64,000 nucleotides of DNA from Sarcophilus harrisii (taxonomy: Eukaryota > Chordata > Mammalia > Dasyuromorphia > Dasyuridae). Numbering within the stretch: position 1 is the first letter of the stretch; each line of letters starts with the position of its first letter. The notes under the pieces are model-generated. The model was not told where the DNA came from. It searched no databases and worked only from the letters and a program-made list of their open reading frames with translations. The stretch is from NCBI RefSeq assembly GCF_902635505.1, contig NC_045430.1:27051564-27115563 (forward strand), given 5' to 3'. A program made the position numbers and the translations under genes. Shown here in pieces: positions 19,885-30,320 of the stretch.

Positions 19885-20165
19885 GTAGAATACATTTAGA
19901 GCTGGAAGAGACTTTTAAAGGCCATTTTTAATCTGATATTCTCTCCCTGCCTTACTTTACAAATGTTTAAAGTGAACCAACAAAACATGTTTTCCACTAG
20001 ATTATGATTTATTCAGCATCTACTTTGAGCAAGATACTTCTAGGGCATTGAAGATCAATTTTTAAAAAATGATTTTTAATGATTTAATGATTTTTTTTTA
20101 ATGATTCTGCCCTCAAAAGAGTTTACATTCTACTTGGAAGGGGGAAGCAAGTGAGAAATTTCAGA
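19885..20165 (+). repeat. MIR-class scrap and family A fragment
   Basis: 'acatttagagctggaagaga' near 19891 is a common start of old MIR-type copies. From 19995 'tttattcagcatctactttg' and 'aagagtttacattctacttg' belong to family A. Confidence 0.45.
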
Positions 20166-20179
20166 AGTAGATCCAGATA

Positions 20180-20430
20180 AGGAAAAAGGAATAAGTATTT
20201 GTTAAGTACCCACTATATTCCAGTCACTTTGCAAACATTATCTTTTATCCTCATAACTTTCCTAGAAGTTTGGTTGCTTGTGTTATCTCTATTTTATAGT
20301 TGAGAAACTGAAACAATTGAGATGAAGTGATGGCCCAGCATCACACAGCTAGTTAGTATCTAAAATTGTGTTTGAATTTGGGTTTTCTTAGGTCCAGCAC
20401 AAGACACTGCACCACCTAAGTGGCTCTAAA
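20180..20430 (-). repeat. MIR/L2-class fragment
   Basis: 'agtacccactatattccagt', 'tagttgagaaactgaaac', 'gcatcacacagctagttag' and a right end 'ctgcaccacctaagtggc', the antisense order of a CORE-SINE. Confidence 0.65.
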
Positions 20431-20957
20431 AGAAGTATAAAACCAGATAGGAAGCCCTGGGGACACAGGTAGACAATTTGAGGAAAACACCCACCTTCAG
20501 AGGTGGTAGTGGGGGAAGGGAGAGGGAAACTTTGCAAAAGCTTGAGACCATATACTGGATTCTGCAGACTAAGATCTGGCAACCCTCTACCATGATGAAG
20601 ATAAATGTGGAAGTGTAATCTCCAATACCCCCCACCCCCAAGGGATCTGAGAAGGGGCCTGCATCAGCAACAGCTAGGGAACACAGAGGTCCCCCACCTG
20701 TTACTCTTCTTCCTAAAAAGGAAGGGTAAGGAGAGACCAGTTGGGTTTAGGATCTGAGATGAAACAAATCCTCTCCCCTCAGCCAGTGATAGGCTGCGTT
20801 GGAATATCTATCGCACAGTCCCAAGGACACGGCTATATTTAGCAGAAAAATAACATGAAGGCAATTAGAAGAAGGTAGTTTTAACATTTGTGTTTGCTGG
20901 TGTGCCTGAGCAAACACTTCTGTGCTGCTTTAAGAATTACAAAAGGGGAGTGGGGTG
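20431..20957. other. No recognised feature
   Basis: About 530 bases with no gene or named repeat. Confidence 0.45.
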
Positions 20958-21085
20958 GTGCTGCAGTTAGGTGGAGCAGTGGATAGATCACCAGTCCTGA
21001 AGTCAGAAGGACCTGAGTTCAAATATGATCTCAGACACTTAACACTTCCTAGCTGTGGGACCCTGGGCAAGTCACTTGATCCCAA
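20958..21085 (+). repeat. Marsupial CORE-SINE
   Basis: 'gcagttaggtggagcagtgg', 'cacttaacacttcctagctg' and 'gggcaagtcacttgatccca' in sense order. Its 3' end merges into a (GT)n tract. Confidence 0.9.
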
Positions 21086-21086
21086 T

Positions 21087-21089
<3 letters not shown>

Positions 21090-21118
<29 letters not shown>
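21090..21118. repeat. (GT)n microsatellite at a SINE 3' end
   Basis: About 14 GT units directly after 'cccaattgc' of the SINE. Confidence 0.95.
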
Positions 21119-21120
<2 letters not shown>

Positions 21121-21249
21121 AAGCTTTACAAAAGGTTTTCTTTATCATTGGAATCCAGCAGGGCAAATAATAGCCTTGATAGAGGATGCTCAGTTACCTG
21201 ACTGGCAAATGAGTTTGTATGTTTGGGGGAAGGGGACATGAGAGATCCA

Positions 21250-21655
21250 ATCCTCCACAAGCATGGTATAGTGGAAAGAGCACTGGCTCCTACAAATGAG
21301 CCATTTCTGCCCCTTCTCTAGGTCAAAGAGAAGAAGTGACTAGCCTTTTCTGAGTGGGGGACGGCCAAGGTAGGGGGAATACAGGTCACATAGCAGAACA
21401 GAAATTTGAACTCAGGCCCCTTAACTCCCAGATTAGGTCTCTTCCCACAACAACTTTTCTTTTGCAGGATCAAGATGTAGAAATATTGAGAGACCTATCC
21501 AGTATCACCCAAGTAAAGGAGTAAAGTCAGTATTGGATCCCTTAACTTCCTGATTTAAAATTCAGTGTTTTTTCATCATACACTTGTGAAGGACTGAGTA
21601 AGAATTATTGCCTCCATTACATATATGAGTGAGCTGAGGCTCATAGAGATCATGT
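21250..21655. repeat. Series of MIR-class SINE fragments
   Basis: 'agcatggtatagtggaaaga' (21262) is a sense MIR head. Antisense MIR words follow at 21380-21440, 21475-21570 and 21590-21655. Boundaries are unclear. Confidence 0.5.
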
Positions 21656-21677
21656 AACATTAAAATAAATGATGTTT

Positions 21678-22409
21678 TGGGAAGACTTATGTGAACTGAT
21701 GCAGAGTGAACTGAGAAGAACCAGGAGAATGTAACAATATCAGAAACATTGTGGCACTGAGGAATTATGAATGACTTGGCTATTCTCAGCAATACAATGA
21801 TCTAAGGACCTTCCCAAAGGACTCCTAATGAAACTACCTGCTTCTAGAGAAAGAAATGATGTCTGAATACTCATATTGTTTTTTGCTTTCCTTTCTTTCT
21901 GTTTCTTTCCTTTTTTCCTTCTTTTCTACTTTCTTTCCTTTTTCCTTCTTTCTTTTTCTTTCCCTTCCTTCCTTCTTTCCTTCCTCCTTCCCTCCCACCT
22001 TTCCTCTCTCCCTCCCACCTTTCCTCTCTCTCTCCCTCTCTTCTTCCCTCCCTCCCACCTTTCCTCCCTCCCTTCGTCCCTCCCTCCCTTTTTTCCTCCT
22101 TCCTTCTTTCCTTCCTTCTTTCCTCCCTCCCTCCCTCCTTCCCTCCCTCCCTCCCTTCCTTCCTTTCTTCCGGTCTTTCTTTTTCTTCCTTTCTTTTTAT
22201 TGTTATTTGAGTTTTCCTGTATAAAATAATCAATATGGAGATGTTTTACATGATTTCACACAAACTATATAGGATTGCATCTCAAGGAAGGGAAAAGGGA
22301 AGGAGGGAATGAGAGATACATTTTGGAACTCAAACTTTAAAAAGCAACAAATTATTAAAATTTGTTTGACCATGTAATTGGGGGAAATAAAATATTAAAA
22401 AAGAAAGAA
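21678..22409 (+). repeat. L1 LINE 3' end with target duplication and internal pyrimidine tract
   Basis: aaatgatgttt at 21667-21677 and 22410-22420 is a perfect 11-bp duplication. The element begins in the last part of ORF2 ('gaagacttatgtgaactgat', 'aactgagaagaaccaggaga'). Its 3' UTR contains about 320 bases of CTTT/CCCT sequence (21880-22195) and ends 'aataaaatattaaaaaag'. Confidence 0.85.
21880..22195. repeat. Long polypyrimidine tract (CTTT/CCTT/CCCT)n
   Basis: Almost pure C/T on the plus strand, lying inside the 3' UTR of the L1 above. It gives open frames on both strands (Ser/Phe/Pro-rich one way, Lys/Glu/Arg-rich the other) that are not genes. Confidence 0.95.
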
Positions 22410-22489
22410 AAATGATGTTTGCAGAATAGATCCCAAGCACAATTATTTAATTGCATGACTTCTCTCTCTCCCCTCTCTTCTTCCCCCTT

Positions 22490-22835
22490 CTCCTCTCTTT
22501 TAATTCAATTAACTCATGAAACATTTCTTGAGAGCCTCCTATATTTAAGGACCTAACAAAACTAACCTCAAAGTTCAATTTGATTTTAGCTAAATAGGAC
22601 ATCAGAGGTCTTCTAATCCAACTCTTTTATTTTACACAGATAAAGCTCATACCCAGGGAGGATGTACTCAAGAAAATAGAGGCGATAAGTGAGAAAAACA
22701 GGATTTGAACCTGGAAGCTCCAACTCTGGAGCCTGTGCCTTTTTACTTCACTCCCAAGCATTTGTTAAACACCTACTTTGTGTCAGGCATTATGCTTAAA
22801 AATGAAGAAATCACTTAAGAGTTCAGGCTCCTTTT
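22490..22835. repeat. MIR-class and family A fragments
   Basis: 'aaacatttcttgagagcctc' (22518) and 'aagcatttgttaaacaccta' (22757) are family A starts. Between them (22590-22740) is an antisense MIR-like copy. Confidence 0.45.
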
Positions 22836-23195
22836 TCTGGAACAGGACATGACAATGATTAATGCAAAAGTTACTTTTAAAAGAACTCAAAACAATTTCA
22901 TGATCAGGGTGTTTCTCATCCAGTAGATAGGAATGAGTCAGGAGACCACCCTGTGGAACACTGGGGAGCTGATTCTAGCTCCCTTTTTGTGCAGCTTGGT
23001 GAGCTCAGAAAACATGGGCGGCCGCTTTGGAAAAGCTCTGGAAATCCCTAGGCCCACCCTAAGCAAGCTCCCAATGCATTGTCAACTTAGAACTTATCAG
23101 ACCTTGGAATGATAATTATTTCAACAATTAAACAAGTTTTCCTTTGACTATTTTTAATAAATAAATGAATTATTTTCCTTAAAAGTATCTACTAT
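22836..23195. other. No recognised feature
   Basis: Contains a small GC-richer patch at 22980-23070, with no motif. Confidence 0.45.
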
Positions 23196-23625
23196 ATCAC
23201 AGGATCATAGATTTAGAGTTAGAAAATACCTTAGAAATAATCTTTCCATCCTCTTCATTATACAGATGAGGAAATGAGAAACACCAGGTTGACAGAGGTA
23301 GAAAGGAACTATACTAATTTAGATCAGCAATTGATCTGCTTCCCCAGATCACCAACTTTTCTATAAGGTAGACTTTGAGAGACTGGCCTGGGGACCCTGA
23401 GATAGATTTTAAATTATTTGCCCGGAATCACGTGAGTCAGATCCGGGCCTTCTTCACTTATAGTATAGCTATTTCTCCTCTACATCATACTGCCTCCAAT
23501 ATCATATCAGCCTCAGATCACAATAGAATCAGAATATCAGAGCTGGAAGAAACCTTACGAGGACATGTGGACCAATACTCATTTTTAAAGTTGAGGAAGC
23601 TAAGACCAGGATAATTATGGACTCT
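23196..23625 (-). repeat. Two MIR-class fragments
   Basis: 'cacaggatcatagatttaga' with 'acagatgaggaaatgagaaa' (23200-23290) and 'agaatatcagagctggaaga' with 'gttgaggaagctaagacc' (23530-23610) show the antisense order of old MIR-type copies. Confidence 0.55.
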
Positions 23626-23719
23626 GAAAACAAATGGAGTAAGTAGAATTTCCCAGCCCTTGGGTCAGTGCTAGAACTATTTAGAGGAGGGAGAGGTGAG
23701 AAATCAGAGGATCCAAAAG

Positions 23720-24195
23720 TGATCTAAGAGAATCACAGAATTTTAGAATTTCAGTGTTTCAAAGAACTTCAGAACTTGGCAACTTTATCCCTTTTTTGAA
23801 CAAGTATCTCCTGTACCCTATTCTAGATAAAAGTTCATCCAAGTTGTATCGATGCTCCTGATAAAATGAAACACATTTTACCTTTTGGATAGTTACAACT
23901 GTTAGTTTTTCTTGACATCAAACCTAAATGCCCTTTTTGGTAACTAACACCCATTTCCTGTAGTTGTGTCCTCTTGGGCCAAGAAGAAAAAAAATGTAAT
24001 CTCTCTTCTGCAACACAATCTTTCAGATACTTAACAACAACTAAGATCCCAAGCTTCTCTTTTGTAGTCTAAATATTGCCAGTTTCTTCCCCTGATTCTC
24101 ATGATATGATCTAGAGAACTTTTATGATTCTGGTCATCATTCTCTAGATGTGTTTCATAAAATGTGGCATCCAGAACTGAAACCAATAGCAATTC
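23720..24195. repeat. L3/CR1-type LINE fragment
   Basis: 'cctgtagttgtgtcctcttg', 'caatctttcagatacttaac', 'ggtcatcattctctagatgt' and 'atgtggcatccagaactgaa' follow the order of vertebrate CR1/L3 LINE sequence. Old, broken. Confidence 0.65.
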
Positions 24196-24214
24196 TTATT
24201 TATTTATTTATTTA

Positions 24215-24350
24215 CTTTTTCATTTATTTTTTTCTATTTTAAAAATTCTTTCATTAACAAACCAATTAAAATGATGATTTCCATATACACAAAAGAACAA
24301 GCTTGTACATGAAACAGTGAATATAATGAAGAGCTTTCTTTCTTTCAAAG
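24215..24350. repeat. Old L1-like 3' fragment
   Basis: AT-rich; 'caaaccaattaaaatgatga' and 'acacaaaagaacaagcttgt' look like the older L1 subfamily at 12880-13130. Weak. Confidence 0.25.
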
Positions 24351-24409
24351 CTATCTTTTTTTGGTAATTCTTTCTGATTTTCCTTTTCTCCTGTGTATTA
24401 AAAAATGCT

Positions 24410-24610
24410 TTAGTGACTTCCTTCTTTCCTCTCTTCCTTATTTATTTTCCTCTCTGCATCCCTTTTTTCTCTCATTTCTCTTTCTCTTCCTGTATTCCTT
24501 TATACCTCTTTCACTCCCTCCTTCTTTTCCTTCCTTTCCCCCTCCTTCGTCCTGTCTTTTTTCTTCCATCTCTTCTTTCCTTCCTCCCTTCTCCTTCTTT
24601 CTCTCTTTCT
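24410..24610. repeat. Pyrimidine-rich tract
   Basis: Imperfect CTT/CCT repeats over about 200 bases. Confidence 0.85.
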
Positions 24611-24624
24611 AAAAAAAATAAAAA

Positions 24625-24930
24625 CCAAAAAGAAAAGCTTTGAAACAAATATGCCCTGGTTTTGTTTGTACAAGAACTTTTTAACTTAATATAATCAAAA
24701 TTATCCATTTTGCATTCCATTTTGGTTACAAATTCCTTCCTTCTCTACAGATCTGAGAGGTATTGTTCTTCTCATTTGCTTATAGTATGACTCTATATGT
24801 CTAAATCATGAACCCATTTTGACCTTATCTTCGTATAGGGGATTAGGTGGGGGTCAAAGCCTAGTTTTTGCCATACTATTTGCCAATTTTCTCAGCATAG
24901 GCCTCTCTTAATTAAAGGTACTGTTGCATT
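24625..24930 (-). repeat. L1 LINE, internal ORF2 fragment
   Basis: Antisense ORF2 words such as 'ttgaccttatcttcgtatag' and 'ttgccaattttctcagca' place it upstream of the C-terminal fragments seen in the other copies. Confidence 0.5.
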
Positions 24931-25019
24931 AGCCTTATTGCATATTTGCATTCCTATATACTCTAAATTCAGTAGAATGATCTGGAATGTAGAAACTTTT
25001 TTTTTTCCTGGGATGGACC

Positions 25020-25112
25020 AGGAGGAAAGGGGATGTTATATTCCCAATACCTAGCACAATACCAAGCACATAGTAGGCATTTAATAAAAGTTTATTGGTT
25101 TGGTTAGGTTGA
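25020..25112 (+). repeat. L2 LINE tail
   Basis: 'cccaatacctagcacaatac' and 'cacatagtaggcatttaata' match the L2 3' end. Confidence 0.7.
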
Positions 25113-25230
25113 TGAGATCTCAAACCTACATAACTAAGTAAGGGAGTATGTGGTCTCAATAGTCTTGTAGTTTAGAATCACACATTGTTTAGATATCTTA
25201 GACTTCAGGTTCCTGCTAAAATCCAGCTTT

Positions 25231-26119
25231 CTTTCTTTTTATTTGTTTATTTATATTAAAACTTTTTGATTTTCAAAACATGCATGGATAATTTTTCAAC
25301 ATTAACCCTTGCAAGACCTTGTGTTCCAATTTCCTCCCCTTCCCTCCACCTCCTCCCCTAGATGGCAAGTAATCCAATATATGTTAATCATGGTAAAAAT
25401 ATAAGTTAAATCCAATATGCATACATATTATACAATTATCTTGTATACAATTATATACAATAGTCTATACAATTATCTTGTATCTAGCATACAATTTATA
25501 CAAATATCTTATTTATACAAATATCTTACACAAGAAAAATCAAATCACAAAGAAAAAAATGCAAGCAAGCAACAACAAAAAAGAGTGAAAATGTTGTGTT
25601 GTGATCCATACTCGGTTCTCACAATCCTCTCTCTGGTTGCAAATTTGGCTCTCTTCATTCTAAAATCATTGGAATTGCCTTGGATCATCTCATTGTTGAA
25701 AAAACCACGTCTATCAGAATTGATTGTCCTATAATCTTATTTGTTATTGTGTACAATAATCTCCTGGTTTTGCTCATTTCACTTAGCATCAGTTCATGTA
25801 AGTCTCTCCGGGTCTCTTGGAAATCATCCTGATGATCGTTTCTTATATAACAAGAATATTCCATAACATTCATATACCATAACTTATTCAGCCATTCTCC
25901 AACTGATGGGCACCCACTCAGTTTCCAGTTTCTTGTCACTACAAAAAGGGCTGCTACAAATATTTTTGTACATATGGGTCCCTTTCCCTCCTTTATATCC
26001 TTCTTTGGGATAGAAAAACTGCTGGATCAAAGCACTGCTTCTTTGGGCATAGTTCCAAACAGCTTTCCAGAATTGTTGGGTAACTTCACAACTCCACTAA
26101 CAATGCATTAGTCCCAGTT
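25231..26119 (-). repeat. 5'-truncated L1 LINE with 14-bp target duplication
   Basis: taaaatccagcttt occurs at 25217-25230 and 26120-26133. Inside are the antisense L1 3' UTR and the ORF2 C-terminus (minus-strand words LWYMNVMEYSCYIRNDHQ and HELMLSEMSKTRRLLY, about 25685-25939). The 3' UTR part carries small local duplications of 'tacaattatctt'. Confidence 0.93.
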
Positions 26120-26249
26120 TAAAATCCAGCTTTATATGAGAAGCTTTTCCCCAATCCCTCTTAATCTTACTCCATCCTACTGAATCATCTTGCTTGTAGT
26201 TTTTTGCATCTTGTTTCCCCATTAGACTTGAATTGTTTGATGGCAGTCT

Positions 26250-26342
26250 TTCCCTTCCCTCCTTCTCTCTCTGCCTCCCTTCCTTCCTCCCTCTCTCTCC
26301 CTCCTTCCCTGCTTCCCTCCCTTCCTCCCTTCTTTCTTTCCC
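26250..26342. repeat. (CCTT/CCCT)n tract
   Basis: About 90 bases of C/T repeats abutting the 5' end of a SINE. Confidence 0.9.
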
Positions 26343-26347
26343 CTAAC

Positions 26348-26690
26348 ATGGCAGTTAGGTGGTGTAGTAGTCAGGTGGTTTAGAGTCAAGAAGATTACCT
26401 TCCCCAGTTCAAATCTGTCCTCCCACTGAGTGACCCTAGGCAAGTGATCCAACGGTTCTGGAGAGCAATTTGGAACTATCAAAATGTGAATACCCTTTGA
26501 GCCAGCAGTGTTTCTATCCCAAAGAGGGATATAAAGTAGGGAAAAGGACCTATATGTGCAAAAACCGTCTGCCTCAGTTTTCTTATCTGTAAAATAAGCT
26601 GGAGAAGGAAATGGCAAATCACTGGAGTATCTTTATCAAGAAAACCCCAAATAGGGTCCTGAAGCCGGGATACTATTGAACAGCAACAAA
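26348..26690 (+). repeat. Mar1-like CORE-SINE split by an L1 fragment
   Basis: Head and core run from 'ggcagttaggtggtgtagta' to 'ggcaagtgatcc' (26451). The SINE resumes at 26567 with 'ctgcctcagttttcttatct', 'gctggagaaggaaatggcaa' and the RTE-like tail 'aaaaccccaaatagggtcct'. The two halves fit together without overlap. Confidence 0.85.
26452..26566 (+). repeat. Short internal L1 ORF2 fragment inside a SINE
   Basis: 'agagcaatttggaactatca', 'gaataccctttgagccagca' and 'ctatatgtgcaaaaa' are L1 ORF2 in sense, truncated at both ends. It stops at an A run in mid-ORF2 instead of the L1 3' end. Confidence 0.75.
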
Positions 26691-27094
26691 ATTATTATAT
26701 ATCATAATTGTTATCATTATTGTTTACAAATTACACAAGAGATGCAGATTTGCATCAATACAGGCAAGTATCTGTATTGGGAGTCTTCTACCTGATGATA
26801 TCACAGGTCTGAATAAAAACAATAGAACCCCAAACTAATGATAATAAATTAAGGATTTTGAAACTAAATAATAATTAAGGATTTGGGGACTAGATGACTT
26901 ATAATAATAATAATAAATTAAGGATTTCGGAAGATGACTTGCTTCGGACTCCAAATCTATAATCCCATGTTGTGTGATCCTATTTCTGGCATCTTCTCAG
27001 TGTAAAATTTCTGTCCTGTATCTCGGGATAGTATAAAACTACACCTCCAGCAACACATTCTATTTATTTATACACACACATACACACATTCTGA
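26691..27094. other. AT-rich spacer with local tandem duplication
   Basis: At 26830-26945 the words 'aaattaaggatttt' or 'aattaaggattt' occur three times about 30-40 bases apart, each beside (AAT)n or 'agatgactt'. No gene. Confidence 0.6.
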
Positions 27095-27176
27095 TTTGAT
27101 GAAGCAACAATCAAGCTTGGGAAAGAAAGAAATGGGGAAAACAGCGTGGAAGTTGAGCTGTCCAGCCCGCGCACGC

Positions 27177-27202
27177 GCACACACACACACACACACACAC
27201 AC
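27177..27202. repeat. (CA)n microsatellite
   Basis: Thirteen CA units after a gcgcacgcgcac stretch. Confidence 0.95.
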
Positions 27203-27489
27203 TCTCGCTGGCATTGGCGCACGGCAGCTGCTCACACTTTGCTTCCCAAGGGCTGCTGGCTGGGTGATTGGTACCGTCTTGGTGGCAGGGCGGGCAGACG
27301 CCCCATGGGCATGGCAGGGACTGTGATTTCCCTGCCCACTTCCCTCCTCCCCCCCAGCTCCTGGTCTTCTAAAATGCCCCACTGGCTTATTGAACTAAAG
27401 CTGAGTCTTGCTGAGTAGCTCCTTATTTCTAGATCCATAAAAAACATCATAATCCTTCTAACACTAGCAAAGCAGCTGGTGCCGCAAGC

Positions 27490-27575
27490 ACCCCGCCCAT
27501 CCTCCCCCTTCTCCCTCCTCCCCCTTCTTCCTCCTCCCCCTGCTCCCTCCTCCCCATTCTCCCTTCTCCCAGCCC
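27490..27575. repeat. C/T-rich minisatellite
   Basis: Repeats of an 11-20-base unit built from ctccctcctccccctt-like words. Confidence 0.75.
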
Positions 27576-28124
27576 CACGTGTCTGATTGTTTTCCTCGTT
27601 TTCCCATTGGTTTAAGATTTGAAAAATGCCAGCCGTCCTAGCTCCCTCTTGTGGTCAAAGTGGGTATATACGCGTGCCAGGCAAACAAAGGCTCCAATGG
27701 AGAAGCTCGGATTGCTGGGAGTAGTGGGGCCCCAGAAGACTGAGTCATCAATTGCAGGCAACAATGTTGCTTTCTTGGCTGAAGGAAACAATAGTAGTGA
27801 AGGGAGAGATCGTTTTGTTGTTCTTGTTGTCGTTGTTTAAATCTTTTCTTTGTTGTCACACCAAAACTCAGCACAAGTTGCGGGTTTTAAGACCAGTACT
27901 TTAAGTGTCCTTGACTTCAGCCTTCACCACGCCCCTCTCCTCCCCTTCTTTTATTCTCTTCTATACCTTCCCCTCTTTGCCCACCCACTGTTCTCTAAAA
28001 GAAAGAAAAACAAAGCCTTTGTGAGAAATATACCGAGCAAAGGAAAACAAATGCCTGGAAAATCTCATCTTTTGAGCTCATCAACTCTCTGTCAAATGAT
28101 GTTACAGCCTCCCTTCCCCAGCCC

Positions 28125-28205
28125 CCTGCTCCCTACACATTTTACAGAAGAGACCCAGATGTTAAATAACTTTGTGCAAGAATTAGCAAAGTCAGGCTAG
28201 GAGCT
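28125..28205 (-). repeat. MIR-class fragment
   Basis: 'cattttacagaagagaccca' and 'caggctaggagctcagat' in antisense order. Confidence 0.5.
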
Positions 28206-28690
28206 CAGATCTTGGGGAGCCAAAGAAAAAATAAATAAAACAATCTTTATGCAAATAAAATGAAAAATTAAATCATCTACTGGATTTCACTGAACTGAAC
28301 TTTTCTGAACTTTGTTCTAGGATAATTGGTTATGGTCCATTCCAGAAAAGGTCTGAAATAACATCTTGATATCAGGATCACGGTGCAATGTGTTTGACTG
28401 TGGCTGATCAGATCAATGGGTGCTGGGAAGGCTCTACCCTGGGTCAGTCACAAATAGTCCATTTGAACATTTGGAGTGGAGATGCCTCCAAATTTATTCA
28501 AGACATACTCCATTTTAGTGATTATTCTTAAAACCTCTGTAGCATGGTAGAGCTGTATTCTACTTTGAAATCCCAGGGTTACCTAGGACTCAGCTGGCAG
28601 GAGTTAAGTCATGTGGCTGTTTTTTTTTTTCCCCTTCAGGTGTTCCTATATACTTAACCCGTTTTTATTATGCATATCTACATGATAGAT
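28206..28690. other. No recognised feature
   Basis: Single-copy-looking, AT-rich. Confidence 0.45.
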
Positions 28691-28693
28691 TTG

Positions 28694-28834
28694 GTGTTTT
28701 TTTTTTTCTTTCCTGAGGCAATTGGGGTTAAGTGACTTGCCTAGGGTCACACAGCCTGGTAGTGTTGTCTGAGGTCAAATTTGAACTCAGGTCCTTCTGA
28801 CTTCAGGGCTAGTGTTGCACCACCTAGCTGCCCC
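28694..28834 (-). repeat. Marsupial CORE-SINE
   Basis: Antisense: T-rich left end, 'gaggcaattggggttaagtg', 'gggtcacacagcctgg', 'gaactcaggtccttctgact' and right end 'ccacctagctgcccctgg'. Confidence 0.93.
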
Positions 28835-29104
28835 TGGCGCTGTATTTTTGTAATTGAAAAGTCTCATTTTTACTATACAACCATTAGAGAAAGATTGTCA
28901 TAAGAGCAGAATAAAGCCAGTAATTTACTTAAATTGAAAGTGTGGATTAAATTTAGCAGAATATATTCAGATTACCACAGAATCATAGATTTTTGAAGCT
29001 ACAAAGGACATTGAAAACTGAGTCCAATATTTAATGAAGTTGGAAATCAAGAAGCCAGAAGTTCAGATTTGAATGTTAGTCATTTTTCAGCTGTTTCTGA
29101 ACAA

Positions 29105-29330
29105 TGGCACAATTTAGGGAGTCAGGAAGATCTGAGTTAAAATTTGGTCTCAGCTATTTACTAGCTATGTGACCCTGCACACTTAACCTCAATTTCTTCA
29201 TCTATGAAATGAGTTAGATGATAATAGTACTGTATCTCCCAGAGTTTTTATAAGGATTAAATGAGGTATCTGTAAAGTGCTGAGCACACTATCTGACACA
29301 TAATAGATGCTTAATAAATACTTATTTTAT
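29105..29330 (+). repeat. MIR/THER1-type SINE with L2-like tail
   Basis: 'gggagtcaggaagatctgag', 'tttactagctatgtgaccct', 'cttcatctatgaaatgagtt' and the tail 'aatagatgcttaataaatac'. Confidence 0.8.
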
Positions 29331-29445
29331 TTTTTTCCTTCCATGTGAAATAGTAGGACCATGCTCCATTTTGTAATTGATGGTCACTAAAACTCTTGCA
29401 AACAAATTTGGAAGAGGTGGCTGGTACAGACAAGCTCCCCTCTTT

Positions 29446-29785
29446 TTAATAGTATTTTCTTTTTTCAAATACATGCAAAGATAGTTTTCAACATTTATCT
29501 TTGTAAAACCTTGTGTTCCAATTTTTTCTTTCACTTTCCCCTTCCCTCCTCCCTAAAACATCATGTGTAATTCTTCTAAATATTCCTATATTCATCATGC
29601 TGCAAAAGAAAAATCGATCAAAAATGGGAAAAAAAAACCCATGAGAAAAAAAGACAAGCAAACAAACAACCACCAACAACAACAAGGGTGAAAAACTATG
29701 CTTTGATCCACATTCAATCTTCATAGTTCTCTATCTGGATGCAGATGGCACTTTTCATCCCAAGTCTATTGGAACTGACAAGACT
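29446..29785 (-). repeat. L1 LINE 3' UTR fragment
   Basis: 'tcaaatacatgcaaagatag' at the left, an A-rich middle with caaacaaacaaccacc, and 'tctctatctggatgcagatg' at the right. Confidence 0.85.
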
Positions 29786-29789
29786 TTTT

Positions 29790-29862
29790 GAAGGTTCTAT
29801 GAAGGCCATGAAAACCCTAGATGGGGTCACAAAGAGTTGGACATGACTGAAAATGATTCCTA
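29790..29862 (+). repeat. RTE/BovB-like SINE tail
   Basis: 'aaaccctagatggggtcaca' and 'aagagttggacatgactgaa' are the 3' end shared by Mar1-type SINEs and RTE LINEs. The head is missing. Confidence 0.8.
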
Positions 29863-29999
29863 AGCCAGTCAAAGAGCCTCCCTTTCAAAATGTAGTTGTC
29901 TCAACCAGAGCCAATTATTGAATATCTATTAGTACTCCATAGTCTTCCAAGGCTTCCTTTATTGGTCAGCATGATTCTCCTAAATCCAAGTATAGCAGA

Positions 30000-30085
30000 A
30001 AGTATTTGACGCAAGATTTGAATTCAGTTGCTTCTAGCTTCAGACCCAGCATTCTATTTACTGTACCACTGAGCTGCTCTATCTC
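30000..30085 (-). repeat. MIR-class fragment
   Basis: 'aagatttgaattcagttgct' and 'ctgtaccactgagctgctc' in antisense order. Confidence 0.5.
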
Positions 30086-30142
30086 CTAGAAGTAACTTCT
30101 ATAGTGCCCTTCATGTGGCTGATTAAAATACAATTACTAAAA

Positions 30143-30320
30143 TGTAGCTAGGTAGTGTAGTAGATGAGATGGATCATTGGGTCTGGAGTCAGGAAGATTT
30201 GAATTCAAATGACTCCAGTATCTCCAGTATCTTTGTCAAGAAAAACCCCAAATGGGGTGGCCAAGAGTATGACACAAGTAAAACAACTGAACATCAATAA
30301 AAATATATTAAAAAAAAAAA
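30143..30320 (+). repeat. Mar1-like SINE with internal deletion
   Basis: The head 'gtagctaggtagtgtagtag' is joined directly to the tail 'ccagtatctttgtcaagaaa', lacking most of the core. It ends in an A-rich tail at 30311-30320. Confidence 0.75.

Larger units (their letters stand above)
27095..28120. other. GC-richer unique block, no gene recognised
   Basis: Contains a (CA)n run (27177-27202), a C/T-rich minisatellite with ctcctccccct words (27490-27575), and otherwise single-copy sequence. Open frames on both strands show no family motif. It may hold regulatory sequence, but nothing specific can be read. Confidence 0.4.

Noticed and set aside
21856-22233. Ser/Phe/Pro-rich and Lys/Glu/Arg-rich frames over 100 codons
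   Set aside because: Translations of a polypyrimidine tract; similar artefacts occur at 24361-24643, 42634-42914, 45548-45760 and 62644-63033.
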